Origin: Typha latifolia
Lineage: Eukaryota; Streptophyta; Magnoliopsida; Poales; Typhaceae
DNA: 64,000 nucleotides
Assembly: GCA_019914945.1 (NCBI GenBank)
Contig: CM034101.1
Span: 8,381,188 to 8,445,187 of the forward strand
Direction of reading: 5' to 3'
Shown: positions 33,234 through 43,901 of the stretch, in pieces
Position numbering within the stretch: position 1 is the first letter of the stretch
Layout of the letters: the number at the start of each line of letters is the position of its first letter
The notes under the pieces: model-generated
Databases searched by the model: none
The model's input: only the letters and a program-made list of their open reading frames with translations
What the model was told of the DNA's origin: nothing
Made by a program: the position numbers and the translations under genes

Positions 33234-33770
33234 ATGATCTCCCCTCCCTCCCTCGTCTCCTCTCAATTCCTCGGCCTCCGGATCGCTGCCCCTTCTCGGC
33301 CCTCGCCGTCCGTCATCTCGTGCCCTCCATCCCCGACCCTTCTCTCCCCTCGCGCCTCCGCCGCATACTCAGCCGCGGCGGAGGGGCGCACCACCTCCTC
33401 TGGAGCCGGCGCTCCTCCGGCGAGCTCGTTCGCATCCCTTTACGACGTCCTCGGCGTTCCCGTCGGATCGAGTGCCACGGATATCAAGGCGGCTTACCGG
33501 AGGCTGGCCCGCACGTGCCACCCGGACGTCGTGGCCGGCGACCGGAAGGCCGCCTCCCCTGACGAGTTCATGCGGATCCACTCCGCGTATTCTACCCTTT
33601 CCGACCCCAACAAACGTGCCGACTATGACCGCCAACTCATCTGGCTTGGAAACCGACACCGCCGCCGCGCCACTCAGCCTTCCCCGGCGCAGTCGCCGGT
33701 GTTTACGCGTTCGCCGAGCTTTCCTGGTTACCATGGTAGCCGGGCCTGGGAGACTGATCAGTGCTGGTAG
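33234..33770 (+). CDS. Small plastid-type J-domain protein (DnaJ11-like)
   Basis: A 178-residue intronless protein. Residues 1-60 are rich in Ser, Pro and Ala with few acidic residues, as in chloroplast transit peptides. The J domain spans about 68-132 (SLYDVLGVPVGSSATDIKAA, then YRRLARTCHPDV) with the HPD signature at 96-98, which stimulates Hsp70 ATPase, and ends in AYSTLSDPNKRADYDRQL. The tail is basic and then Ser/Pro-rich. No Gly/Phe or zinc-finger region is present, so it is a type III (C) J-protein of the chloroplastic DnaJ11/DJC group, about 15-20 residues longer than typical relatives. The start is supported by the TATA box 50 bases upstream. The gene is GC-rich throughout, unlike its surroundings, and no other host gene lies nearby. 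Confidence 0.92.
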   Translation: MISPPSLVSSQFLGLRIAAPSRPSPSVISCPPSPTLLSPRASAAYSAAAEGRTTSSGAGAPPASSFASLYDVLGVPVGSSATDIKAAYRRLARTCHPDVVAGDRKAASPDEFMRIHSAYSTLSDPNKRADYDRQLIWLGNRHRRRATQPSPAQSPVFTRSPSFPGYHGSRAWETDQCW

Positions 33771-33808
33771 AAGCCGTCCGATCGGATGTGAACTGCTGAA
33801 TATAATAC

Positions 33809-33810
<2 letters not shown>

Positions 33811-33848
<38 letters not shown>
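33811..33848 (+). repeat. (ATG)n microsatellite in the DnaJ 3' UTR
   Basis: About 12.5 perfect ATG triplets, 40 bases after the stop codon. Confidence 0.95.
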
Positions 33849-33849
<1 letters not shown>

Positions 33850-34290
33850 AGTAATGAGACCAAAATTGGAATGCTTAGCCACGTATAAGAGAGATCGTAG
33901 GCATATTAATTTGGTGATTCTATCACGAGCTTTGTTATTGGTTGGGAGAACAGCTATGGTTGTGAAATTCTGGGTTTTCTTTTTTCACCCTTTTCTTTTC
34001 CTCTCTCAAGAGTGTTTGTGAGATTATTAACATAATATTTATGCCAAGGAGTACAAGGGAAAAAAACGACAAAAACACTTATTATAGTCATGGCCTGTTT
34101 TGCTTTTCCTAGTTCGAATTAATATAAACCTTATTTTGGCCGGTTTTTTCTTGCAGACTGTAGTCGTAGATTATTGTTTCTCTTCTTTTCTGTCATGTTT
34201 TTTTTTTCAGGAAGGTTGCCATTGGCTACAATTTTGTTTTAAATTTCACTTCATTTCTCAAAGTTTTATTTGTTTATATTTGTAATAAAA
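33849..34290. other. DnaJ 3' flank
   Basis: T-rich sequence, probably containing the poly(A) signals. No gene seen. Confidence 0.4.
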
Positions 34291-34989
34291 TGTTACAAAC
34301 CGGTTTGATCTTATCCGTAACGATTTTGGACCAATTTGAGGACATGACTTTCGAAGAGAATTGCGAAAAATCTAGCTGTTGGATCTTACTGAATTCTAGA
34401 TATGTTGTCACATTCGAAGAGAGCTTTTGAAGAATTCAATTTCGTAGGGTTTGGATGGCTAAATCTTAAGATATTGGCCGAACAGTGACCGAAGGTCAGA
34501 TGAACTCTAACGTGTTAGCCTTTTAATGGCTAGATAGTTACTAGGAAAGCTCTTTTAGTGTGAAGGGGGAGAAGTTACTATAGAAAAGCGAGATTAGGTG
34601 ATAGAGAAAGCCGACCAAAAACTTGGGTGGTGGAAAAAAAGAGGTGGGAGAGGGTGCCAATGGCTAGAGCAAGAAGGAGGGAGATAAGGGAAACAATGTC
34701 GTTTCAATTATCAGATAAACTCAAACTAGGGTTTCCTCCACATATTTGTAGAGGCTTACTCTTGTGATCTAAACAATCAAATTAAAACCCTAATAAACCA
34801 ATAACTCTCATCGTAGTGCGTTCAAACGTGCTCGATCGCGCGTCCTCTGTTTTTGTGAAAGCATGCAGGTGTTCGCATAGCCCTCTAGCAAAATGTTTTA
34901 TTTTTTCAAGCAAAACCCAAATTAGATAAATAGGCTCATCCCAATGAACCCAATGTCGCGAGTGGATCTAATCTAACCAAGTCGTATCA
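34291..34989 (-). mobile_element. Solo LTR-C
   Basis: TGTTACAAACCGG ... AAGTCGTATCA, 699 bp, with a perfect TAAAA duplication (34286-34290 and 34990-34994). Reversed relative to the copy at 31362. TTCGAAC-type motifs are decayed (near 34815-34885). Confidence 0.92.
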
Positions 34990-35064
34990 TAAAACTGCTT
35001 GAAGGTGATCGACACTTTTTATTTTATTTTTATAAATAAAAATATTTGAATATGTATCAAACAG

Positions 35065-35582
35065 TAAGGGTGTCGACGAGCTGAGCTTGATCGAGCTTGA
35101 ATTGAAATTAATTTTGAGCCTAGCTCTGTGATAAAGCTTGAATTGAAATAATTTTAATTTGAGCCAATTTTGAGCATATTTTGAACTCGAGCCGAGCTCG
35201 AGCTTAAACGAGCTGCGCAATTAGCAATTAGCAATTTTAAGTTAACAATTTAAGCTATTTTCGAGCCTAAGCAAGCTTGAATTAATTTAGGTTTGAATCA
35301 AACTTAAAATAAAATCTAATTTTGATATATAATGTTACCAAAATATAAATTATAAGTAACAAAGATTATTTTGTTAGAAACTATAAGCAATCAAAATATA
35401 AATTATAAGCAATGAAGATAATTATGTTAGAAAACTATAAATATACTCAGGATCAAGCTTGGCTCGAATTTAATTTTGAGTCTAATTTTAAGATCAAGCT
35501 TAGCTCAGCCTATTTTAAAGCCGAACTTGATTGAACTTTTCAAGCCGAGCTTGAGCGGGCTCGATTATTTTTGATAGCTCTA
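35065..35582. mobile_element. hAT-type MITE, second family
   Basis: 518 bp between TCAAACAG (35057-35064) and TCAAACAA (35583-35590), a 7/8 target duplication. Ends are TAAGGGTGTC and, inverted, TAGAGCTATC, imperfect inverted repeats. The arms are built of GAGCTTGA/TCGAGC words and can pair. There is no transposase. Confidence 0.75.
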
Positions 35583-35590
35583 TCAAACAA

Positions 35591-36292
35591 TGGCAACTAT
35601 GGCGGACTGGCAAACTAGTGGCTATAGGAGGTTGGTTGGCGCTTTCGGAGGCCACAGTTAATATTGTGGTTAATATATAAAGGACCAGGGCTCAAATTGT
35701 TAACTCAAATGAAAAGCTACTTTTTTAATTTTTGTGTAAATAAAAAATCCTATATTTCTTTAATAACAAATATTTCAAGTAGTAAAATTTAAAATACTCG
35801 AGTTGAATGGAAAACCAATACGGTTTCTCGTTTATCTGTTTTACCAAATTTTGGCTCTCAGTTTTGACCCAAAGTACCCCCTTAACTCTTGGGAAAAGAA
35901 AGAGATCAAGCACGGATGCTAGTTTTCCCTTCTAAAACAGGAACAATACCTTTCAGAGAAGACAATATATTTTAAACTTTTAACAGCATTCTATCTTAAC
36001 CAACTTATTATTATCGACTTCAAAAATATAATAAATTAAGTATTAATGCTAGTTTGTCCGAGATGGAAATGAAGATGGTGAAAGTGGTTTTACCTAGGGC
36101 TGCCATTTATTAAAATTCATGTGAGGTATAGTAAGTGTAGATTAAATATGTATTAATAGTAGTTTTCTTCTTTAATTCCATACTTGCTTAGTTTTGTAGA
36201 TTTACAATACTTTTTCATAATTAACTAGTAATAAGTGAGGATTAAGCATATATTAAGTGAAATTGCATAATATTTAATTTGCATAACCAAAT
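35591..36292. other. Spacer
   Basis: A/T-rich, no gene or repeat recognised. Confidence 0.35.
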
Positions 36293-36693
36293 TGATACGA
36301 TCACCTTAGGGTGGTTGTGATCACAACAAGGATCAACTCTAGACAAATTTGGAACCAAAACTTTAGAAATGTCTGACCGATCTAATAGTTCAAAAGATGT
36401 AAGATTCTGGTAGATTATTCTCCTGGATGTTAAGAATACAATGCAACTGGGAATCATGATGATCAGAGATGTAAATCAAAAGTTGTGGGAAAAATATTAA
36501 CCAGGGATCAATACGTAGCTAGATGGATGTGGAAGGTGGAAGATAGGATAATGGTGAGAGTTAGGATTTAGAAAGATGGTGATGGCAATGATAGTGGGGA
36601 TAAAATTTAAAGCTAGACTAGGAGGAAGATATTGGATCAATCCTTGATAGGCAAGGAGTCACGGTCAGATAAAGGGAGGAAGGTGATACGATC
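36293..36693 (-). mobile_element. LTR-D piece
   Basis: It starts TGATACGATCACC (an LTR end on the minus strand). The first ~150 bp match, inverted, 42095-42222. The part at 36628-36693 matches 42838-42903 directly. A gypsy A copy adjoins at 36694 and LTR-D-like sequence resumes at 39447, so the A copy probably sits inside LTR-D. Confidence 0.5.
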
Positions 36694-37650
36694 ACGCCTC
36701 TGGCTATGGAGCTCTGATACTAGCTTGATATGATCTCGCCTTTTTGGTGAAGTGTCGATCTCTTCCAATTCTTGATCTGGACTAGATCTGGCACGGAACT
36801 TTGAAATAAGATCTCGAAATATTCCGTCGTTGGATCTATGTGAAATTTTGATATGTTGTCGCCCTAGAAAAGAGCTTTCGAACAATTCAAGTTGCAGGCG
36901 AATCGGATGTGGGGATCTCGAGATATCGTCCGATTTGTGGACAAAGGTCAGATGGTCTGTTTTGGATCCGTAGATGGAGGCACGTGATCCTAGGTAATGG
37001 TGGTTGAAGGTGGACCGGCGTTAATGTGGTGGCACCGGTGAAAAGTGATGGTGGAAGGGTTGTGGTTGATGGAAGGATTAGGGCAAGTGTGGGATAGATT
37101 GGACGAAGGGGGAGAAGAGGGCCACCCCTAAGGGACTAGGGTGATTAGCCGGACGAGGGAGGTTAGAAGCGGCGTCGCCGGGGATTGAGAGAATGGGAGC
37201 GAAGAAGACGAAGAAGGCAAGGTAAAACTCAATCTCAATAATCAATCATCAATTTGGTTGCCTACCACATCCTTTTATAGGCTAACCAACAACTCAAATT
37301 AACCCTAAAAACACAATTTTCGTCGACCGCGTTCGAACTCGCCCGACCGCGTTCGAACGCACTGAGTTCGCTCTTCTGGATTTGCGAACGCGATGCAGGC
37401 GTTCGAACGCGCCTGTCGGTATTTGCGAATGCGATGCAGGCGTTCACATTGTGTTCGAACGCACAGTACATTCTCTTCACCACGTTCACAACCCCGTTCA
37501 CAAACCGCGTTCGAACTCACTCCACCCGTGTTCGAATGCGACTTACAGAAAACTTATTTTAATGGAAATTAAACACTAAAACATGAAATAAAAACACTCC
37601 TAAAGTGAATCCATGCTCGAGACGACGTCGGTGAAGTCCGAATTGTATCA
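36694..37650 (-). mobile_element. LTR-A (3' LTR) with a PBS-bearing 3' extension
   Basis: The canonical LTR-A spans 37650 (TGATACAATTCGG, minus) to 36726 (...GATCATATCA). The polypurine region and pol end lie at its 5' side, so it is a 3' LTR. Beyond 36726 the minus strand reads AGCTAGTATCAGAGC (PBS-like) and then a second LTR terminus ending GATCGTATCA at 36694. U3 TTCGAACGC motifs lie at 37325-37540 and TATAAAA (minus) near 37272-37278. Confidence 0.85.
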
Positions 37651-37677
37651 ATCCACCACGCTTCTGCAACCTTGTCC

Positions 37678-39446
37678 TCAAGGTTTGAAGTTTGGAAAGC
37701 GATCCATGATATCTGACTCTAGCTCCCAGGTAGACTCGTCAGTAGATTTGCCCAGCCACTCAATTAGCACTTCAGTCTCTAATCTGATCCCATGGCGTCT
37801 TCTCCTGCGGCCTAATACTCGGACCGGTTCAGTGGGGCCATCTTCCTCCATTAGTTCGGGTAAGGCTGAACCCACCACATGGTTAGGCCCGATCTGGGCC
37901 TTCAATGTTGATACATGGAAGACCGGATGTATCCTGGTTCCTTCAGGTAGGTCCAACCGGTAAGCTACTGGACCGATTCGTTGTAGCACTCGGTACGGAC
38001 CGTAGTACTTGTAACCCAACTTTTGGTTCAAAATTGGTCTCAATGTGGATTGTCGATACGGTTGAGCTCGAACGAACACCAATTGATCCACCTCAAATTC
38101 TCGCTCACGTCGGCCTTTGTCATGAGTTTGCTTCATGCGATTTTGGGCTGTGGCTAGGTGAGTTTTGAGCAGTCTCAATGTTTCATCTCGATCAGCAAGC
38201 TCCAAGTCAAGCTCGGTCCTATCCGCCGCTGCGAGTCTATCATAGGCACCGCAAGACAGGGGGAGTGCGCCCATAAACCGCCTCAAAGGGGTCATGCCGA
38301 TGCTAGAGTGATGAGCAGTATTCTATGACCACTCAGCCCATGGAAGGAATTTGACCCAATCCTTTGGTCGTTCCGCCACAAAGCATCGCAAGTATTACTC
38401 CAGTCCGCGATTCACCACCTCGGTTTGGCCATCTGTCTCGGGGTGATAAGTTGAACTCAGGTTGATTTGAGTCCCTTGCAATCTAAAGAACTTGGACCAA
38501 AACTTACTAATGAAGATGCGATCCCGGTCTAACACGATCGTCCTAGGCATCCCATGCAAGCATGCCACTTCCCGAATAAAATTTTCAGCAACCTTTTTTG
38601 CTGAAAACCGGTGAGACAATGTTATGAAATGAGCATATTTGCTCAGTCTATCCACCACAACAAACACCATCGATTGTCCCCGAACCTCCGGCAGCCCCTC
38701 GATGAAGTCCATGGAGATATCCTCCCAAATACGCTCTGGTATAGGTAGTGGTTGTAGCAGCCCGCTAGGCTTGAGTGCCTCCGATTTGACTCGTTGGCAG
38801 ATTTGACATTCACGCACATACTTCTTCACGTCCGTCTTCATTGCTGTCCATATACAGTTTTGGGCCAGCCGCTTGTAGGTACGTAATACCCCTTCATGCC
38901 CTGCTATAGGAGTATCATGGAAGTGTGCCATCAATAGTCTCCGTAGCTCTTCATTTTGGGGTACCTTAATTTGCCCGCACTCTAGTACTAACCCATCGCG
39001 CTCCTCGTGCTCGGGGTGGCTTGAGGGGTTCTCTCTCAACTCCTCCATGAGTTGGACCAGCTCACTATCCTCTGCACTAGCTCTCCGCAGATCTGAGAAG
39101 AAAGGAAAAGTGGACGCCGAGAAAGAAGCGAGCTCCCTTGCGACCCCTTCATTTGGAAGTTCAAGTAGCGGTTGGTTTCCATCTAGCAGCACTCTCTTGT
39201 CATTTCTCCAAAACGTCAATGTGAGGCTTGTAAAATCAAATGTCACGGGCCCCAAGCTTCGAAGCCATTGGGTCCCCAAAATAATATCGGCACCTTGCAA
39301 GGCCAACGGATAAAGATCCAATGTGAAAGTTTGGTCTTGCACCTTCAATTCCGCACCTCCACAAATAGAATCCGCTTGCAATGTTGTGCCATCTCCGATC
39401 ATCACATCGAACCCTTCCGTGGGTTCCGACTCGAGCCCAATCTTCC
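37678..39446 (-). pseudogene. gypsy A protease-integrase-chromodomain (no RT/RNase H)
   Basis: Minus-strand order: protease tail (GFDVMIGDGTTLQADSICGG, GADIILGTQWLRSLGP), LLELPNEGVARELASFSAST linker, HHCC finger (HFHDTPIAGHEG, ECQICQRV), core with MDFIEGLPEV, LDRDRIF and DGQTEVVNR, then GKRREFEVDQ-like and IHPVFHVSTLKAQIGP, and a chromodomain-like end (VLIEWLGKSTDESTWELE). The first ~1000 bases stay open. A CAA-to-TAA stop near 38393, a TAT-to-TAG one near 38323 and a frameshift near 38285 break the rest. RT and RNase H are absent, as in the other A copies. The upstream gag and 5' LTR are missing (break at 39446). Confidence 0.88.
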
Positions 39447-40088
39447 TAGATCAAATGATATAAATGAAATAATGGCCAAAGGTCACGAGATGGTAGGATT
39501 GACGTGGTAAATGGAAAATGGTGGTATGGTTTGGGTTAGAGAATGAAAGATGATAATGGCTATGGAGGGTAAGGATAGTTCCTTGAACAAGATCTAGGGA
39601 AGAAGGAAGCTTCTCGGTATGGATGGTCGCTGGAGTGAGGAGGGAGAAGCGATGGAGGATTAACCTCGGCCGTAGAAGGAAGCTCGGGGTGGTTACCGAG
39701 AAGGAGGAAGGAGTGAGAAGATTAGCTCAAGTCTATATGCAAAACAAAAGCTCAAATAATCAATAATCTCAAAGTGGCTACTATTCTACATATTTGGAGG
39801 CTAGCCAATCGTCCAAAAACCATAAACAAAGCCTAATATGAAATAACTAAATTGACAGGCGTTTGATTGCCCCTCGATTACATTCAAATGACCATTCTCT
39901 ATTGCGAACGCTATGCAGACATTTGAATGCAGTGTTCGAATAGCCCTTTTTTGTGTTCGAATGTCCCTTCCTAGCGTTCGAACACAGTAAACAAAATTTC
40001 TTATTTCTATCCAAAATAAATAAAAAAATAATCCAATTTGAGGTGGGGTGGTCATGTCCAATCCATATCTTAATCAAGAACTATAACA
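39447..40088 (-). mobile_element. LTR-D, 5' part of a 3' LTR
   Basis: On the minus strand it begins TGTTATAGTTCTTG at 40088, directly after a gypsy pol end (GAAGCATGGTGGGT). It carries CGTTCGAAC-type motifs (39855-39985) and a leader near 39800. The downstream part joins gypsy A sequence at 39446. Confidence 0.6.
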
Positions 40089-41005
40089 ACCCACCATGCT
40101 TCCCTCACCTTATCCTCAAGGTTCAAAGTGGGGAAATAATCCATTAGGTCATCCTACATCTCCCAAATTGTCTTGTTAGTGGTCCGTGTAAGCCACTCCA
40201 CTAGACACTTTGTTTTCACGCTCCGGTGGTAATACCTTCGGCTCCTCAAAGAGGACCAAAAATTCTTGGGGAAGATCAGCCAAATCATTAGCTATACCTA
40301 GCCGATATGTCTCCTCAAGCTCGATAAGAGCCAACTGCATCAAATAGGCTTGGTCAGTGATGCTCAATAAGCCTCAAAATGGATGCAAGGATACACCCTA
40401 CTGAAATCGAATGCCATCAAGCCACAGTCGCTTGTCGTTGTGCTTGAAGGTAAGGCATATCTCACTAACTTTAAAAGTGACAAGCCCCAAGATCTGTAGC
40501 CACGTCCCCATTACAACGTTTTCTCTCTGAAGTGCAATCGGATACAAGTCCATGACAAAAGAATGCCCTTAAACTCATACCTAAATATCACCGCAAATAC
40601 TATCAGCTCGGAGCGTCGTCTCATCACCAATAGTGACATCCAATCCTACCGTCAGTTTGAAAGTGAGCCCGATCTTCTAAATTAGCTGCTCATCTAGGAA
40701 GTTGTGGGTACTCCCCGTGCCAATGACGATACGCACGTATGCTTTTAAATGATGTTGTCCGCCCATAGGGTCGTCAATGATGTTGTGGCTCCTAAGTAGG
40801 CATGTAACACGATGCCTACTCATATCTCCTCCAAGTCTAACTCCTATTTGGTCACCATCTATTGCTCATTCTCATGTTAGTCGCCAATAGCTACCTTGTC
40901 CTTGTGCACGTCCTCCTTGGCCTCTCCATCGATCAACATCACTATACAGGTCAGCTGTGCACAACGGTGTTTAGGGATGAACTTTTCGTCACATAGAAAG
41001 CACAA
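40089..41005 (-). pseudogene. gypsy D pol remnant
   Basis: Minus reading: CCHC knuckle residues DEKFIPKHRC (about 41000-40960), a protease region where the catalytic Asp reads Gly (IVIGTGSTHNFLDEQL, about 40730-40690), then LPQEFLVLFEEPKVLPPERE just before RT, joined directly to the extreme C-terminus of pol (about 40190-40090). RT, RNase H and integrase are therefore removed by one deletion at about 40215. Confidence 0.75.
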
Positions 41006-41133
41006 TGATATGATTCGGACTTCACCGATGTCGTCTCGAGCATGGATACACCTTCTGGTGTCTTTTCTTATTGTCTTAATATTTTATTTCATAGAAAAAT
41101 TAATTTTTTGTAGCCTAAGGGGAGATCGTATCA
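41006..41133 (+). mobile_element. Internally deleted solo LTR-A (128 bp)
   Basis: It starts TGATATGATTCGG and ends GGGGAGATCGTATCA. It keeps about 110 bp of the LTR start joined to about 18 bp of its end. Flanks CACAA (41001-41005) and TACAA (41134-41138) agree at four of five bases. It splits the gypsy D CCHC knuckle. Confidence 0.85.
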
Positions 41134-42062
41134 TACAATCCTTTGGCCCTTCGCTCCTCTACTTGGACAAGTGTTAGAGTTTGCATAGGGGTCCTAAGGG
41201 TTGTTTTCACATCATTAGAAATGCAAAAATATGGCTATTGTTTAGCTGCATGTTGGTAATCCGAGCCATTGAGTGCATGCGTCAACATTGGTTGTGGCTT
41301 GCTACTCCTTGGTTGCCTCGAGTGCTCTCAAATGCTTGATGTTTGTCATCCATGAGCAAAGCATCCTAGATGGCTTGCCCTAGATCTATAGGTGGATTTG
41401 TACTGAATGTCCCACCATGGTGGTATACATCGACTGCACACTCATTTGAATTCCTCTTGGTAGGCTCTAAATGATGATCTGGACCATTTGTAGATCAAGC
41501 AATAAAGGTGGATTTGTAATGAAACTCTGCCCACATTTCGATTGGCCTATTAGTGGTACACAACCAAAACCACTATAACGCTATGTCTTCAAGGTGGAAG
41601 GATGCAAAGAGAACCTTTTGATCCTCCACCATGCCTTGGAAGACAAAGAATAGTTCAGCATGATATAGCTAATCAATTGGATCTCCACCTTAAAAATTGA
41701 AAACTGTAATATAATAGTGTGCCCGTGGATGCCAGTATCGTGCTTGTGGTTGAATCTTGCTCCAGCTCTAATTGGAGGTGGGTGCTCCTCTAGCCATGCA
41801 TGATTCCTCTGACGTCCTCTATCAGCTCCTCAATCTTCCTCATCGTCCCTCTCAATCCAAGGATCGCCATCATCATCGTCTTCAAACTGTGCTTGCTAGT
41901 GAGGACCTAGCCTTGGCTCAAGCGTGGTCTCTCTCTTGTCCTTGGCCAACTAGTGGAACCATCATGGGAGGTTCCGGTGTGGAAGATCTAGGTACCTCAT
42001 GTCCTCGGATTGGCCCTTCTCAGATTGCTTGCAATAAACTGGCATTTTGTTGTGCGATCATT
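41134..42062 (-). pseudogene. gypsy D gag remnant
   Basis: Minus reading includes MIAQQNASLLQAI at the start side, GGDPIDWLYHAELFFVFQG, VLFASFHLEDIALQWF, LLMDDKHQA and the pre-knuckle RGAKGQRI. Many stops. Confidence 0.75.
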
Positions 42063-42094
42063 TGACTCAAATTCCATTGGTTTGGGCAAAGATG

Positions 42095-42222
42095 GTGGAG
42101 AAGGTTGGATCTTAGATGTTTTGGACAGTTGGATTGGTTAGAATTATCTTTCAAAGTTTTGATTCTAGATTTGTCCAAAGTTAGTCCTTATTGCGATCAC
42201 AACCACCCTATGGTGATGATGT
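42095..42222. repeat. Inverted copy of 36293-36440
   Basis: GCGATCACAACCACCCTATG and the preceding AAAGTTTTGATTCTAGATTTG correspond, reversed, to the start of the LTR-D piece at 36293. Its position upstream of gypsy D gag does not fit a simple LTR order. Confidence 0.6.
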
Positions 42223-42747
42223 TGTTACAGAAAGACTAGAGAAGATCCGCAACAAGGGAATGTAAGCTTCGATTGGGGTGAATATTGGTAGATGGAGAGG
42301 GTGGAAGGAGATGATGGCATGGTGAAGGTGATGAAGATGATAGGCAGTGATGGCGGTGATGAGGGGAGATTAATTTATTTCTATTTCTATGTTATCTTAC
42401 TCTTACAACTAAAATAAACTCAAGGCTAGAATAATTTCTCAATACTTGGATGCTTAACAAAGAGCTTAACCCCTCTATATATAGAGGGCAGGTACAATGA
42501 GTTCCACTAGGACTAGTTTTAAAGGCTGACATGACTCGAATTAGGATTTGTCTTAAAGGTTTACATGACTTAATTGGACTTGCCTGATTTACTTGACTTA
42601 AGTAGACTTGCCTAAAGGATTCTCATGACTTATTTGGCTAAACTAGACTTAGCTAAAAGGCTTACATTATGAAATAATTAAAGGATAAATAGATTCGATC
42701 AATCGAGCCCAGTGTCCTCGTGAATCGATCCGATCAGACCCGGATCA
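42223..42747 (-). mobile_element. LTR-C-like unit
   Basis: The minus strand begins TGATCCGGGTCTGATCGG and ends GTCTTTCTGTAACA, similar in both termini to LTR-C. A palindromic TATA (CCTCTATATATAGAGGG near 42470-42490) lies inside. There is no clear target duplication, so the edges are uncertain. Confidence 0.5.
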
Positions 42748-43075
42748 CATCACACGTGGGGAACGAGGACATGTCATTTGTAGGGGCTCAAGTTTGAACC
42801 ATATGACTCAATAGTGGAGATAAAGCCTAAAGATAGATGAGGAGAAAGAGATTGGATCGATCCTTAATAGGCAAGAGACATGATTACATTAAGGGAGGAA
42901 GGAGACGACATCCAATAATGGCTATCGAGAGGAAGGAGATTGAAGTAGGAGAAAGAGAGAGAAGGGAGAGATAGAAATGAGAACGTTAATAATCTTCGAT
43001 GGGTTTAATGAGGCTACCTTCCACATATTTAGAGGCCAACCTAACAACCAAAATAACAAAAGGTAATCCTAAAAA
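42748..43075 (-). mobile_element. LTR-D-like fragment
   Basis: It contains the GATCGATCCTTAATAGGCAAG block shared with 36650 and, inverted, the GGCCTCTAAATATGTGG leader start near 43020-43035. It ends where copia integrase sequence begins. Confidence 0.5.
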
Positions 43076-43901
43076 TAATGCATCCTCGCTATATTTTCGA
43101 GTTTTTGGTAGTAAATGCTATATCTTGTGTGATCGAGAATATTTGACTAAATTTGATACTAGAAGTAACGAAGGCATCTTCTTAGGGTATTCTAATAATA
43201 TCAGAGCCTACAAAGTATTTAATTTTGACACTTCTACTATTATGGAATCTGTTAATATTATTATAGATGAATCCACGATTGATATAACTGAAGGTACTCC
43301 TATTTTTGTTTCTGCAGATATATATGACAAAGAAATAAGACAGGAGCTTGATCTGGAAATTGAGAATTAGGACGAGGACAAAGTTGAAATGAACAAAGAT
43401 GACTGCAACGTACCGTAACCATCTGCCATAGTGAAATCAAATTATCAACTATCACAAGTGATAGGAGACGTGAATGAACCAATTAAGACAAGACGACAAA
43501 TCCAAAGTGAGGTATCATTTACTTGTTATACATCTTCTTTTGAACATAAAAATGTGAAGGAAGCATTGTTAGACGATTCTTGGGTTAATGCTATGCATGA
43601 GGAATTAGAGTAATTTTCTATGAATGATGTTTGGTGTTTAGTTCCTAGACCTAAGAATGTGAACGTCATTGGAACAAAATGGATTTACAAGAATAAAAGT
43701 GATGAACATGGTAATATAGTTCGAAATAAAGCTAGACTAGTAGCACAGGGATATACTCAGATTGAGGGTATAGATTTTGATGAGACATTTGCTCCTGTTG
43801 CTAGATTAGAGTCTATTCGTATACTGCTTGCTATTGCTTGCCATTTAAAATTTAAATTGTTCCAAATGGATGTTAAAAGTGCTTTCTTGAATGGTACTCT
43901 G
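43076..43901 (+). pseudogene. copia (Sirevirus-like) integrase end and RT start
   Basis: Integrase C-terminus: FRVFGSKCYIL, DREYLTKFDTRSNEGIFLGY. Linker with SFTCYTSSFEHKNVKEAL. RT start: [40 protein letters not shown] and [12 protein letters not shown] (first catalytic Asp). Stops at 43368-43370, 43417-43419 and 43611-43613. It is cut at 43901 by an LTR-A. Gag, protease and the integrase core are missing 5' of 43076. Confidence 0.88.

Noticed and set aside
33320..33562. Alternative frames within the DnaJ gene (also 33369-33863 minus and 33472-33888 plus)
   Set aside because: GC-rich coding sequence keeps other frames open. Only the frame at 33234-33770 has a J domain, and it has a TATA box at the right distance.
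37613..37963. Plus-strand frames at 37613-37963, 37905-38168 and 39047-39510, and minus-strand frames at 61347-61902
   Set aside because: Antisense shadows of the gypsy A integrase and protease region, with no domain of their own.
41772..42065. 97-residue plus-strand frame
   Set aside because: Antisense to the gypsy D gag start, with no independent support.
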